NCBI RefSeq assembly: GCF_004770105.1
Contig: NZ_RQEY01000010.1
Coordinates: forward strand, 62,001 to 126,000
Reading direction: 5' to 3'
Length of the DNA: 64,000 bases
Source of the DNA: Leptospira andrefontaineae
GTDB taxonomy: Bacteria > Spirochaetota > Leptospiria > Leptospirales > Leptospiraceae
The notes under the pieces are model-generated. The model did not search any database. It worked only from the letters and a program-made list of their open reading frames with translations, and had not been told where the DNA came from. This document shows positions 46,744-55,819 of this stretch, in pieces. Position 1 is the first letter of the stretch, and each line of letters begins with the position of its first letter. The position numbers and the translations under genes were made by a program.

Positions 46744-47559
46744 CTAATCGATCCTAGAAAATTCCCTGGTCTCGGAAATTCTGGCAACCATAGAATCATA
46801 CTGTTCGTCGAACAAGGATTTTTCGAGAAATGGATTGGTCGCAGACACCATTTCTCCGTAACTCCAAGAGTATACTGCAGCGGTCTGACGATCTAAAATT
46901 TTTCCGGAATGAATGGCTCCGGAGAGAGATCTCAGATTTTCCTTTTTAAAACATCTGAGTAGTGCTCTAAATTCTCCCTCTTTTTCAGGAGATAAGTATC
47001 TAAAATTTTTATGAAATAGAACTGCGTCATGAAAATATTCAGGAATATTAAAAGCTCCCGCTGCTCCGATTTTTCCGGAAAGTAACCGGATAAAAGAAGT
47101 GATCTCGTTCATAATATTGAGGCCGGGATATTCTTGGCCCTCGAATAGTTTTTTCTTTTCCCCCAATTTTCCGAGTCTCACGTTTTGGCTTAATAACCAA
47201 TCTATATAGATCATCGGAAAAGATTCGTTTATCTTTTTGAAAAGAAAGTCGGAGAATTTCAAACGCATATGAACTAAAATTTCGTTCTCTTCCGTTTTGA
47301 TATAAATACGATTGTCTACTTCTGAAATTCCATGGATCTCTAATTTAGTTTTTTGGAATCCTCTGAATTGTAACATTTCGAACATTCCGGATTGTTCCAA
47401 AAGTTCATGTACTTCTTTTGCAGAGAATCGATTGAATAGAGTATCTTCTATCCCTAAATGTGTTTTGAATTCCCTGTTTACATCTATAAGGCCTAATGCC
47501 TCCGGGTCGATATAACTCTGACCCGATGTGGATTTATCTGAACCGGAAAATATACTCAT
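46744..47559 (-). CDS. protein of unknown function, paired with a response-regulator phosphatase
   Basis: A 271-residue soluble protein with no signal peptide or membrane segment. It begins with a Ser/Gly-rich stretch (residues 1-16) and has a hydrophobic, aromatic core, for example INESFPMIYIDWLLSQNV and YFHDAVLFHKNFRYLS. No catalytic motif is recognised. It ends immediately before the receiver-SpoIIE phosphatase ATG and starts 4 bases after the deacetylase gene, implying a common transcript. It may be a sensor or partner of the phosphatase; that is inference from position. Confidence 0.8.
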   Translation of the reverse strand: MSIFSGSDKSTSGQSYIDPEALGLIDVNREFKTHLGIEDTLFNRFSAKEVHELLEQSGMFEMLQFRGFQKTKLEIHGISEVDNRIYIKTEENEILVHMRLKFSDFLFKKINESFPMIYIDWLLSQNVRLGKLGEKKKLFEGQEYPGLNIMNEITSFIRLLSGKIGAAGAFNIPEYFHDAVLFHKNFRYLSPEKEGEFRALLRCFKKENLRSLSGAIHSGKILDRQTAAVYSWSYGEMVSATNPFLEKSLFDEQYDSMVARISETREFSRID

Positions 47560-47563
47560 GTAA

Positions 47564-48496
47564 TTAAATTAAGGAGGCGAAAACCCTGATCGTATTAAAA
47601 TGGATACGAACTGTGTCGTGGAAATTCCTTGCGTAACCGCCTGCAGGCATAACGACTACAGGAATATCCAAAGAATCCGCGAAAGTTTTAACCATTTTAT
47701 CCCTTGCCTTCAACCCATCGAAAGTAAGCTTTAGATCGCCTAAAGAATCATCTTCGAAAGGATCCGCACCTGCGAAATAATAGATCAGATCCGGTTTGAA
47801 TTCATTTCGGATCTTTTCCAAACCTTCCTGTAAACGGGCAAGATATGTTTTGTCGTTGGTCCCGTGATCCAAAGGTATATCCAGATTGGACTTCTCTTTT
47901 TTAGGATATAACTCTTCTTGGTGCATGGAAAAAGTCCAAACAGACTGGTCTCCTTGGAAAATTCTAGCGTTTCCATTTCCTTGGTGAAGATCCAGATCTA
48001 TAAATAAAACCTTTCTTTCGGGATATTTTTGCAGATAAAGTTTCGTCGCGATTGCAGCGTCGTTCAGATAACAGAAACCTTCTGCACGATCAGGCATACT
48101 ATGATGAAACCCACCACCGATATGATACACATATTTATAACTTTCGGTCATCTCTGTCGCGAGAATGGTGCCTCCCACTCCTAGACAAAAACTTCTGACC
48201 ATAGTTTGGTTGAGGGGAAGTTCGGAATACATGGTCCGATCCGTATATCTCAAATTCATAAAATCTGAAATGAATTCGGGAGTATGGACTAGGCTTAATT
48301 CTTCCTCTCCGACCGGGGCCGGTTGGAGGGCAGGCAAAGAAGAAAGTTTTGGATCTTCCTTGACTTGATTGTATATCATTGCGTATTTACGTGCGGGGAA
48401 TACGTGAGGACCAAGGTCCATATTGTATTCCGGATGATAAACTAGAGCGAGCCGTTCTAACTGTTGGCGCAATTGGGTGTGCCTTTTTTTTCCCAA
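47564..48496 (-). CDS. HDAC-family (class II type) deacetylase
   Basis: About 310 residues from a TTG at 48496 (GGAAGGG 5 bases upstream); the frame continues to an ATG at 48571 that lacks an SD and sits 2 bases from the divergent pyk ATG. Active-site motifs are intact: GGGFHHSMPDRAEGFCYLND (His pair), LFIDLDLHQGNGNA (Asp/His zinc ligands) and FAGADPFEDDSLG (Asp ligand). Bacterial members deacetylate proteins, polyamines or acetoin-related compounds; the substrate is unknown. It leads a run with the unknown protein and the phosphatase. Confidence 0.88.
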   Translation of the reverse strand: MGKKRHTQLRQQLERLALVYHPEYNMDLGPHVFPARKYAMIYNQVKEDPKLSSLPALQPAPVGEEELSLVHTPEFISDFMNLRYTDRTMYSELPLNQTMVRSFCLGVGGTILATEMTESYKYVYHIGGGFHHSMPDRAEGFCYLNDAAIATKLYLQKYPERKVLFIDLDLHQGNGNARIFQGDQSVWTFSMHQEELYPKKEKSNLDIPLDHGTNDKTYLARLQEGLEKIRNEFKPDLIYYFAGADPFEDDSLGDLKLTFDGLKARDKMVKTFADSLDIPVVVMPAGGYARNFHDTVRIHFNTIRVFASLI

Positions 48497-48573
48497 GCTT
48501 ACCCTTCCGTTTCGCCCCGTAAAGAACGAAATAGCATTCTTAAATACGTCCAAATTTTCGGAGGTTCCCATTC

Positions 48574-49998
48574 ATGTTTAGCCCGGAAAAAAAAACCAAA
48601 ATGGTCTGCACCATCGGCCCTTCTTCCTCAGATGAAAATACTATCACTGCACTTCTCCGAGCCGGAATGGACATCGCGAGAATGAATTTCTCTCACGGCA
48701 CTCACGAAGTTCACAAAAAAGTTTTTGAAACTTTGCGAAAATGCGAATCCGAATCCGGCGTTCCTCTAGGTATCATGGCGGATCTACAAGGACCAAAAAT
48801 CAGAACCGGAAAACTCCGGGTTCCCCAAATCGAGTTGGAAAAGGGAAACAAGATCAGACTTTTACCCGACGCGGAATATCTGGGAGATTCCGAGGCGGTC
48901 GGCACTACCTACCCTGCCATGATAGAAGATCTTCGTTCGGGAGACAAACTATTAGTAGATGATGGTAAACTCGTACTAGAAGTTGAATCCAAATCAAGCA
49001 AAGAAGCCGTTTTAAAAGTTATAATAGGAGGAATTTTAAAAAGCAACAAAGGAATTAATTTGCCGGGAACTCCTATCTCTGCGCCCGCGCTTTCCGAAAA
49101 AGATCTATTAGATCTGAAGTTTGCATTAAATTTAGGGGTGGATTACGTCGCATTAAGTTTCGTAAGACGAGCTTCTGATCTAGAACTAGCTAGAGAAATG
49201 ATGAGAGGCACCCAAACAGGACTCATCGCCAAAATAGAAAGACCGGAAGCGATCCGTAATATAGATGAAATTTTAGAAGCAGCAGACGGGATCATGATCG
49301 CTAGAGGTGACTTAGGGGTCGAAGTGGAAACGGAAAGAGTCCCGGTTTTACAAAAAGAACTCATTTATAAAGCAAACCGTGCAGGCAAACCTGTAATCAC
49401 CGCCACTCAAATGTTGGAATCCATGGTGGACAATCCAAGACCGACCAGAGCGGAAGCAAGTGATGTTGCAAACGCAGTTATGGACGGAACAGATGCAGTG
49501 ATGTTATCCGGAGAATCCGCGAGTGGAAAATACCCGGTAGAATCCGCAGAGATGATGGCTAAGATACTAAGAGAAACGGAAAACTTAGATCGAATTTACG
49601 AGATCCATTGGAATTTAAAAAAGTCAGAATTAGAAATAGAAAGAGCAGCACTCGGTTCTGCTGCGAGAGAGATCGCTCATAGTATCAATGCAAAAGCAAT
49701 CGTGAATTTTACAAGAAGTGGATATTCTGCACTAATTACTTCAGAGATGAGACCTAAGGTTCCTATTCTCTCCTTCACTCCTTACTTGGCCACAGCAAGA
49801 AAGATGAAATTATATCGCGGAGTCCAACCTTATGTAATGCCATTCATGGAAACTTTTTTTGATATGATCCGCTACATGGAAACGAAACTTCCGGAAGATG
49901 GAATGCTGACTACAGGAGATATAGTTGTGATCCTTTCTGGAGCGCCGGGTGGAGAAGCTAAATCGGTAGACTTTTTACAAATTTATAAAATAAGATAA
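48574..49998 (+). CDS. pyk: pyruvate kinase
   Basis: A 474-residue glycolytic enzyme, phosphoenolpyruvate + ADP to pyruvate + ATP. It has MVCTIGPSSS, ARMNFSHGTHEVH, LIAKIERPEAIRNIDEIL with IARGDLGVE (Mg and K binding) and VITATQMLESM. Length is standard. GGAGG lies 9 bases before the ATG, inside the 5' region of the divergent deacetylase frame. A small membrane-protein gene follows within 4 bases. Confidence 0.97.
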   Translation: MFSPEKKTKMVCTIGPSSSDENTITALLRAGMDIARMNFSHGTHEVHKKVFETLRKCESESGVPLGIMADLQGPKIRTGKLRVPQIELEKGNKIRLLPDAEYLGDSEAVGTTYPAMIEDLRSGDKLLVDDGKLVLEVESKSSKEAVLKVIIGGILKSNKGINLPGTPISAPALSEKDLLDLKFALNLGVDYVALSFVRRASDLELAREMMRGTQTGLIAKIERPEAIRNIDEILEAADGIMIARGDLGVEVETERVPVLQKELIYKANRAGKPVITATQMLESMVDNPRPTRAEASDVANAVMDGTDAVMLSGESASGKYPVESAEMMAKILRETENLDRIYEIHWNLKKSELEIERAALGSAAREIAHSINAKAIVNFTRSGYSALITSEMRPKVPILSFTPYLATARKMKLYRGVQPYVMPFMETFFDMIRYMETKLPEDGMLTTGDIVVILSGAPGGEAKSVDFLQIYKIR

Positions 49999-50002
49999 AC
50001 CC

Positions 50003-50398
50003 ATGATCAAATATATTCTGAGTTGGTTCCTTCTTCTTTTGGCGGCTTTACTGAACGCCGCCATTCGGGAATTAGCCTATAAGGATTTTTTCGAAGAACA
50101 TTTTTCTCACCAGGTTTCCGTTTTCACAGGGCTCTTTCTGATCTCTGTGCCTATATTATACATCTCTCGAAAATGGCCGTTTAAAGACAGGGTCCATGCT
50201 TTTTCGGTCGGACTCGTATGGTGTTTTATGACGGATCTATTCGAATTTCTAATGTTCTTACGGGTTTCCGAAAATCCATATAAGGATTTCCTAAAGGTCC
50301 ATAATATTTTCGCAGGCGAATTTTGGATCTTGATACTAATTTGGGTGACGATCTCTCCGGTTTTGTTTCACCGTTCCGGTCCTGATCGATCGAGATAG
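50003..50398 (+). CDS. small four-helix membrane protein
   Basis: A 131-residue protein with four hydrophobic segments (~4-20, 40-58, 68-88, 100-120) and short polar loops. No family recognised. It starts 4 bases after the pyk stop, so it is co-transcribed with pyk. The 109 bases beyond its stop show no gene or clear terminator. Function unknown. Confidence 0.75.
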   Translation: MIKYILSWFLLLLAALLNAAIRELAYKDFFEEHFSHQVSVFTGLFLISVPILYISRKWPFKDRVHAFSVGLVWCFMTDLFEFLMFLRVSENPYKDFLKVHNIFAGEFWILILIWVTISPVLFHRSGPDRSR

Positions 50399-50507
50399 AT
50401 TAGAAGATTTTCCGCATTTGATTGCCCGATTGGAAAAATTAGAATAAAACATAAGACCAATTGTTCCCATTTTGGAAAAGGTCCATGACAGAAGTTAAGG
50501 TTAATCT

Positions 50508-51602
50508 TCATTTAGATTTTGGGTTAGCTGAAGAACTATACGGAAAATTTATTTTGCCTTCTAATATCTCTGCCAATAAGGACTTTAATTCAAAGTAAGT
50601 AGGCAATTCTGGATACGCGACATTAGAAGTAGAATGTTTAGAGTTTCCTTCTTCAATATTATCCATTCCGATAATATATTTCAGTCCTTGTTCCTTTAAA
50701 ATTGTAGAAGATTCTAGGTTGATATTCTTCAAATGTTTTCCGCTCTTATCGAATACCGAAAAAACATAATAATAATATAGATCTCCCGTTTTAGAAAAAC
50801 TTTCCTGAGCAACAATCATATACTCTTTGATTGGAAACGTATCGAAACGAAAATATTTCAAATTAGAGATCCGAGGATCTTGAGAAGAATTCCTGATATG
50901 TGCCAGGCGTTTCTTATACTTCTCCGCTTCGTCGAATTTCTCCTGTCTATATAAGTTTTCTATTAAGTAGCTGACAGTGGCATAATTTTCGGGATCTAAT
51001 TTATAACAGATCTCGAAATATTTTTGGGAATTCGCCAACTCTCCTTCATTAAAATAGAGACCCGCAAGACTATAATTCGCTCTTAGATCTTCCGGGTCGA
51101 TTTCCAAGGCTTTCAAAAAATAATTCTTTGCTTTAGCTGGCTGTCTTTTTTCAGCATAAATGGCACCCAGCATACTCAATGCCTTTTGGGCCTTTGGATC
51201 CAATTCGATACATTTTAAGAATTGTTTCTCCGCCTCGTCTATCTTCCCGGAAAAATAGAGGGTTGCTCCGTAATAATCATAGTATTTCGCTTCTTTCGAG
51301 TTGGATCGGATTGCTTTTTCGAAATATGTTAGCGCTTTTTGATCCTCTTCTAATCTGAAATAACTAAAACCGATCTTAAAAAGTAAAACATCATCGTCCG
51401 GCTTCTTCTTTTCGTATTCGAGAAGGATCTTTAATGCAGATTTATAATCCTGATTTTCGATGAATCGATCCGCTTTTTCATGTTCCGGCCTGGAAATTTC
51501 TTCAGAAAAAATCTCTCCTGCAGATAAACATAAGGAAAATATAATAAAGAAGACTATTTTAGTAAAACGGATCGGCCATGAAAAGGAATGATATTGTCTC
51601 AA
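50508..51602 (-). CDS. exported TPR-repeat protein
   Basis: A 364-residue protein. A signal-like hydrophobic segment (residues ~11-28, cleavage near IFSEE) is followed by six to seven TPRs (residues ~40-240), for example YFRLEEDQKALTYFEKAIRS, AEKQFLKCIELDPKAQKA and AKNYFLKALEIDPEDLRA. The last ~110 residues are a non-TPR domain. The start is TTG 51602 with GGTAGGTG upstream. It is probably periplasmic; partner unknown. It lies 49 bases after the mechanosensitive channel gene on the same strand. Confidence 0.85.
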   Translation of the reverse strand: MRQYHSFSWPIRFTKIVFFIIFSLCLSAGEIFSEEISRPEHEKADRFIENQDYKSALKILLEYEKKKPDDDVLLFKIGFSYFRLEEDQKALTYFEKAIRSNSKEAKYYDYYGATLYFSGKIDEAEKQFLKCIELDPKAQKALSMLGAIYAEKRQPAKAKNYFLKALEIDPEDLRANYSLAGLYFNEGELANSQKYFEICYKLDPENYATVSYLIENLYRQEKFDEAEKYKKRLAHIRNSSQDPRISNLKYFRFDTFPIKEYMIVAQESFSKTGDLYYYYVFSVFDKSGKHLKNINLESSTILKEQGLKYIIGMDNIEEGNSKHSTSNVAYPELPTYFELKSLLAEILEGKINFPYSSSANPKSK

Positions 51603-51651
51603 GGTTCACCTACCTGCTTCGTATATCTCTTTTTGAAAAATTCCGGACAAC

Positions 51652-52521
51652 TTATAATAATTGGATCCCGGAGTCTCCGAATTCCTTCAATACTTCTCTG
51701 GAGATCCTTGCCTTCTGGTTTCTTTTTTCTTTAATATGAGTAAGATAACGAAGAGAGAATAATACGCCTCCCTCCTCAACAGTCATATATACGATCGGTG
51801 TAGTCGTTCCGAGTCTTACCAGATAATTTTTAGAAAGTTCTCGAACAGAATAATCTATCTTATGCTGGTCTATAATGGAGCTGTTTTTCAAAATCCCGTT
51901 CAATAACTTTTCGGCTGCCTCCCAATCGGCACTATGAGGGATCTTAATCCTGAATTCGTCCCAAACGAATCCCATCTTCTCTTTCACAACATAAACTTTA
52001 TGAAGAATGATCGTATGATTCGGAAGATGAACCAATCGATTCGTAGATTGTTCTGATTTAGGATCAGGGCTCAACTCCATCAAAGTAAAACGATTGATCC
52101 CTATATTGACCACATCTCCTTTAATGCCTTCAATCTCGATCCGGTCCCCTACTTCAAAACCGTTGCTACCGTGTATGAGCAACCAACCCACATAATTCAA
52201 AGTAATATCTTTTAAGGAGATTACAATACCAGCACCCGCGAGCCCCATCACTGTAGGAAGATAAGAAAGCCCGGAAAAAATTACGGGCAGAAGGGACACT
52301 GCTCCCACAACCACAAACAAGATCCGAGTCACTCGTCTACGATTGTATCTGGCAGAATTATCAGCTGGAGGACTGATCCTATCGAAACTCAAAACGAAAG
52401 TTTTATAAACGACCACCAAGGTAAGGATAAAATACACAACCAAGACGAACTCTTCCGTAATGGTTCTTTCCTTAGAGTTCAGAAGAGAAATCGGATTAAT
52501 AAGTCGGAGTATGTCTTCCAT
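51652..52521 (-). CDS. MscS-family mechanosensitive channel
   Basis: A 289-residue protein with three to four membrane helices in the first ~110 residues. The last, pore-lining one includes VMGLAGAGIVISLKDITLNY, the Gly/Ala-rich TM3 of MscS, followed by the beta domain (FEVGDRIEIEGIKGDVVNIG). It releases solutes during osmotic downshock. The C-terminal cytoplasmic portion extends to ~289 residues, close to the small MscS class. No SD is evident. Confidence 0.9.
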   Translation of the reverse strand: MEDILRLINPISLLNSKERTITEEFVLVVYFILTLVVVYKTFVLSFDRISPPADNSARYNRRRVTRILFVVVGAVSLLPVIFSGLSYLPTVMGLAGAGIVISLKDITLNYVGWLLIHGSNGFEVGDRIEIEGIKGDVVNIGINRFTLMELSPDPKSEQSTNRLVHLPNHTIILHKVYVVKEKMGFVWDEFRIKIPHSADWEAAEKLLNGILKNSSIIDQHKIDYSVRELSKNYLVRLGTTTPIVYMTVEEGGVLFSLRYLTHIKEKRNQKARISREVLKEFGDSGIQLL

Positions 52522-52662
52522 GATGAGAGAACCCAGACTAAAGAAACTCTAAGCCAAGGCAAGGTTAATTTCAAGGCTTAGAACTCGCTAAGACGAACTT
52601 GGAAACAAAATTCCGGTCAAAAATCGGAACCTGATCGAAAACATAATGATTCTATGATATAA

Positions 52663-52747
52663 GGGGGCGCGGGTTCTCCCACGGGCCCTCCTCCTCCACC
52701 CAAACCAGGGCGGGGGCCGCCTTTTCACTCGCGTTGGAGTTCCCACA
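52663..52747. repeat. GC-rich hairpin repeat, copy B (inverted relative to copy A)
   Basis: This is the only strongly GC-rich part of the 281-base gap between the MscS and aroB genes. Read on the minus strand it starts with the palindrome variant TGTGGGAACTCCAACG, then AAAAGGCGGCCCCCGCCCTG, TTTGGGTGG and CGTGGGAGA, matching 11888-11975 in order and largely in sequence. The rest of the gap shows no gene; ATCGCGCGCTACGCG near 52780 is a small GC palindrome. Confidence 0.55.
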
Positions 52748-52802
52748 ATGAGAAAAACTTAGGCAACCCGTTCTCTCGTATCGCGCGCTACGCGGTTTTT
52801 TT

Positions 52803-53897
52803 CTAATTCATTTTCTTCTGTTTTTTAAAAGCAGAAGCGATCTCTTCCAAGTCGACCGGAATATCCCAAATCGGATTCCCAGGAGACTGAAGAAGAACAA
52901 ATCGAACTGAATTTCCTACATTCTTCTTATCGTGAAGAGTATGTTTTGCCACCTGAGTGGATTTACTCTTATCATGATAAGGAAGATCATATGCTTTCAG
53001 GATTTTTTTCAAGGTCTCTATCCAAGATGGGTCCAATCCTTGTTTTTCCGAGGATAGAATAATCGCAGTCAAAAGACCTATGGAAACTGCTTCTCCATGA
53101 GAATATCTTCTGTAATTTGTGAGAGACTCTATTGCATGAGCGGTTGTATGCCCCAAATTCAGGACTTTTCTTAAACCGGTCTCTCTTTCATCCTGGGAAA
53201 CTATATTAGCCTTATATAAAATAGAACCTATGATCAATTCCAAAAGTTCTGGAGAAGTATGGTCATAGACAGATTTATCGTTCGAGCTGACCTTCTCCAG
53301 ATATTCCCCGCCTGACAAAAGACCGTGTTTTACGATCTCCGCCATTCCACATCTCCATTCTCTTTTAGGCAAAGTGGACAAAGCGATCAAGGGCAAATAT
53401 ACAAACTCAGGTTGGTAGAAGGAGCCGATCATGTTTTTCCCAAGATCAGCATTCACTGCAACTTTTCCACCCACAGAAGAATCTACGGAAGCAAGCAAGG
53501 TTGTGGGAATTTGAGCAAAACGAATTCCTCTTTGGAATGTAGAAGCGATAAATCCCGCGAAATCACCGATCACTCCGCCACCCAATGCCAGGATCAAACT
53601 TTTGCGATCTGCCCCAAGCTCAATCAGCTTATTATAAACTTCTGCGGTGCGAAGGATATGTTTATTCTTCTCCCCACCTTTAATATAAATTTCGTGATGT
53701 GGAATTCCAAGATCGGAAAGTTCCGATTCGTAAAATTTGGAAAATAACCCTGAAAGTTTTCTTTCCGTAAGTATAAATATGGAAGAAACAGGATAAAATC
53801 TTTTGATCGTTTCTCCCAAGCCTCTGAAGTCTGAGTGGATCTGTACTTTATATTCTTTTGAAAATGCTCTGATCTGTACTTCCCGGATAGGATTCAT
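52803..53897 (-). CDS. aroB: 3-dehydroquinate synthase
   Basis: A 364-residue shikimate-pathway enzyme converting DAHP to 3-dehydroquinate with NAD and a divalent metal. Motifs: ALGGGVIGDFAGFIASTFQRG, PTTLLASVDSSVGGKVAVN, GMAEIVKHGLL and NLGHTTAHAIESL (metal ligands His and Glu). Length is normal. The ATG overlaps the nudix stop (ATGA), the end of a coupled run rnc-nudix-aroB. Confidence 0.97.
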   Translation of the reverse strand: MNPIREVQIRAFSKEYKVQIHSDFRGLGETIKRFYPVSSIFILTERKLSGLFSKFYESELSDLGIPHHEIYIKGGEKNKHILRTAEVYNKLIELGADRKSLILALGGGVIGDFAGFIASTFQRGIRFAQIPTTLLASVDSSVGGKVAVNADLGKNMIGSFYQPEFVYLPLIALSTLPKREWRCGMAEIVKHGLLSGGEYLEKVSSNDKSVYDHTSPELLELIIGSILYKANIVSQDERETGLRKVLNLGHTTAHAIESLTNYRRYSHGEAVSIGLLTAIILSSEKQGLDPSWIETLKKILKAYDLPYHDKSKSTQVAKHTLHDKKNVGNSVRFVLLQSPGNPIWDIPVDLEEIASAFKKQKKMN

Positions 53898-54367
53898 TTA
53901 TCATATACCCATTGGCTTCGTATAAAAGGAGCCGGTTTGTATTTTCCGGAAGAAAGAAAATCCTTAATATCCGGTCTTATATCCATTTCTAAAACCGCTC
54001 CCAAAGGAAAATAGCCGAATCCTGTGATCGCCTTTTCTTTCAGGTTCACTTCAGGATCCTGTTTTTTGACGGTAGCTAAGAATACTAACTGTAGAAGGTG
54101 ACGATTTCCCTTAGGATCGATGGACTCATTTAAAAATAGAAAATTTGCGCTGGTGATATCCAAAGAAAGTTCTTCTTTCAATTCTCTTTTCAGAGCGTCT
54201 TCTGCACTTTCTCCGAATTCTATTCCACCACCAGGCAATAACCAATAATAGGCATCCTTCTTTTTTTGCTGGAGAAGAAGGATTTCTCCCTTACGATTTC
54301 GGATCAAAGCGGCCACACGGACCCTCAAACCTTTTTTTTTAAAAAAGAATTCCATATTAGATTTCAT
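53894..54367 (-). CDS. Nudix hydrolase
   Basis: A 157-residue protein with a full Nudix box: GGGIEFGESAEDALKRELKE followed by EL (G-x5-E-x7-REL-x-EE-x-G/L). Substrate is not predictable from the box; candidates include oxidised nucleotides and nucleotide sugars. The start overlaps the rnc stop by one base (TAATG) and its stop overlaps aroB (ATGA), so it is translated in a coupled fashion. A leading FFFKKKGLRV stretch precedes the domain. Confidence 0.9.
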   Translation of the reverse strand: MKSNMEFFFKKKGLRVRVAALIRNRKGEILLLQQKKKDAYYWLLPGGGIEFGESAEDALKRELKEELSLDITSANFLFLNESIDPKGNRHLLQLVFLATVKKQDPEVNLKEKAITGFGYFPLGAVLEMDIRPDIKDFLSSGKYKPAPFIRSQWVYDK

Positions 54368-55104
54368 TAAACCTTGATCTTTAAGGCCTTTAATAATTGT
54401 TTCGCGGCGTCTTGTTCCGCGAACTTTTTATTCTTTCCCTTTCCTTCCGCAGAATGCTTGTCTCGAATGGATACACTAACGTAAAAAGTCTTTTCGTGAT
54501 CCGGCCCTATCTCTTTTAGCAATCTGTAAGAAGGTAGAAGTTTGAATTTTTTTTGGCAAATTTCCTGTAGGATGGATTTATAATCCGTAGCCTCTCTTAT
54601 TTTATCGGAATTTTTAACGTAATCTATAAGATGTTGGAGTATAAACTTCTCCGCCGCTTCCATTCCTTGGTCCAAATAAACTGCACCGACCAGAGATTCG
54701 AATAAGTTTGCCCCAAGTTTCTTTTGAGCTCCTCCCTGACCTTCTCCTCTTCCGAGTAAAACATAAGAAGTCAGTCCCAGTTTTTCACTGAGCCCGTTTA
54801 ACATCGCAGTAGAAACTAAAGTTGCTTTTTTTCTAGAAAGTTCTCCTTCATTTGCGGAAGGATTTGTTCTGTATAAATATTTTGCGACAACGAGTCCGAG
54901 AACTGAATCTCCTAAGAACTCAAGTCTTTCATTATCTTCTTTATATTCGGGATTTTCGTTCCTGAAAGAACTATGTATAAATGCATTTTCTAAATAAGAA
55001 GTTTTATTAAATTTTAAACCAAGCTCGGACGCAAGTAGAGAAGGATCCTTTCTATTCTTAGGATCAGTCTTATTTTGATTCTGATTTTGTTTTTTTTTTA
55101 TCAA
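54367..55104 (-). CDS. rnc: ribonuclease III
   Basis: A 245-residue double-strand-specific RNase. The catalytic signature NERLEFLGDSVLGLVVAKYL, the Gly/Asn-rich loop (YLDQGMEAAEKF) and a C-terminal dsRBD (residues ~170-240, with GKGKNKKFAEQDAAKQLLKA) are complete. A Lys/Gln/Asn-rich N-terminal tail (~residues 1-25) is extra. It processes rRNA precursors and structured mRNAs. It follows acpP by 67 bases. Confidence 0.96.
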   Translation of the reverse strand: MIKKKQNQNQNKTDPKNRKDPSLLASELGLKFNKTSYLENAFIHSSFRNENPEYKEDNERLEFLGDSVLGLVVAKYLYRTNPSANEGELSRKKATLVSTAMLNGLSEKLGLTSYVLLGRGEGQGGAQKKLGANLFESLVGAVYLDQGMEAAEKFILQHLIDYVKNSDKIREATDYKSILQEICQKKFKLLPSYRLLKEIGPDHEKTFYVSVSIRDKHSAEGKGKNKKFAEQDAAKQLLKALKIKV

Positions 55105-55171
55105 AGGATTTTGATAAAAGGAATGGAAGAAAGACTTCCGAGTTCCCGTAAGAACCCGGAGGTCTAGTCAA

Positions 55172-55405
55172 TTAGGACTTTAGAGTGTCGATGAACTTAA
55201 TTACGTCTCCGACGGTTTGGATCTTTTCAGCATCCTCATCGGAAATTTCAACGCCAAACTCTTCTTCAAGAGCCATAACGAGTTCAACTGTGTCAAGAGA
55301 GTCTGCACCAAGGTCATCAATGAAGTGTGCTTCAGGAGTCACTTCTGACTCATCCACTCCAAGTTGCTCAACGATAATAGACTTAATCTTTTCGAAATCT
55401 GCCAT
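55172..55405 (-). CDS. acpP: acyl carrier protein
   Basis: 77 residues. The phosphopantetheine attachment Ser is in [20 protein letters not shown], and the protein is acidic throughout, as expected. The start at 55405 ([10 protein letters not shown]) has GGAGG 7 bases upstream; an in-frame extension to 55426 is unlikely. TACCAC-CAAA-GTGGTA (55418-55433) forms a small hairpin just upstream of the SD. It carries acyl intermediates in fatty acid synthesis and forms a group with fabG and plsX. Confidence 0.97.
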   Translation of the reverse strand: MADFEKIKSIIVEQLGVDESEVTPEAHFIDDLGADSLDTVELVMALEEEFGVEISDEDAEKIQTVGDVIKFIDTLKS

Positions 55406-55455
55406 TTGTTTCCTCCGTACCACCAAAGTGGTATGTAAGTTTTAGTTAGGTTTAG

Positions 55456-55483
55456 AATCGGGGATGAATTCATCCACCGATTT
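55456..55483. promoter_or_regulatory. palindrome in the acpP upstream region
   Basis: GGATGAATTCATCC (55462-55475) is a perfect 14-bp palindrome; AATCG and CGATT flank it, extending the stem with one mismatch. It sits ~50-80 bases upstream of the acpP ATG, a likely promoter zone, and could be a regulator site or an RNA hairpin. On the plus strand it is followed by T-rich DNA. The rest of the 444-base gap between acpP and fabG, apart from the terminator at 55786, shows only short non-credible frames. Confidence 0.4.
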
Positions 55484-55785
55484 TTAAACATTTTTTTCTC
55501 AAATGTTTTGGCAAGCGATAACGGATTGGAAACGGGAAAAAAACAGAATATTCTCCAAGTTTCTTTTTTATATTTTTTTCAAAGAAGATGTTCTATAACT
55601 TAAAACGGAGCGACTTAATAGATCGAAAATTCCGGCTCTGTCCCTCATATTCAAATAATCAAAAAGTCACATTTCTAATATTTGATATTGAGACCGTTCT
55701 CGATCATTCGTTCGAACGCCGTTCGGGATTTATAATTTTATGGAACATTACGAGAATCTTTCTAAGGAAGATTTGATTGGTTCTG

Positions 55786-55819
55786 CAAAAAAACAAAAGC
55801 CCGGAAAATTCCGGGCTTT
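55786..55819 (-). terminator. terminator after fabG
   Basis: AAAGCCCGGAA, loop AA and TTCCGGGCTTT form a perfect 11-bp stem (55796-55819). On the minus strand it is followed by TGTTTTTTT. It lies 31 bases past the fabG stop and separates plsX-fabG from acpP transcription. Confidence 0.92.

Noticed and set aside
50484..50597. Short plus-strand frame with AAGG upstream after the small membrane protein
   Set aside because: It lies mostly inside the 3' end of the TPR gene on the other strand and encodes only 37 residues without similarity.
55588..55776. 62-codon plus-strand frame between acpP and fabG
   Set aside because: No recognisable protein features; AT-rich random-looking composition; not supported by context.
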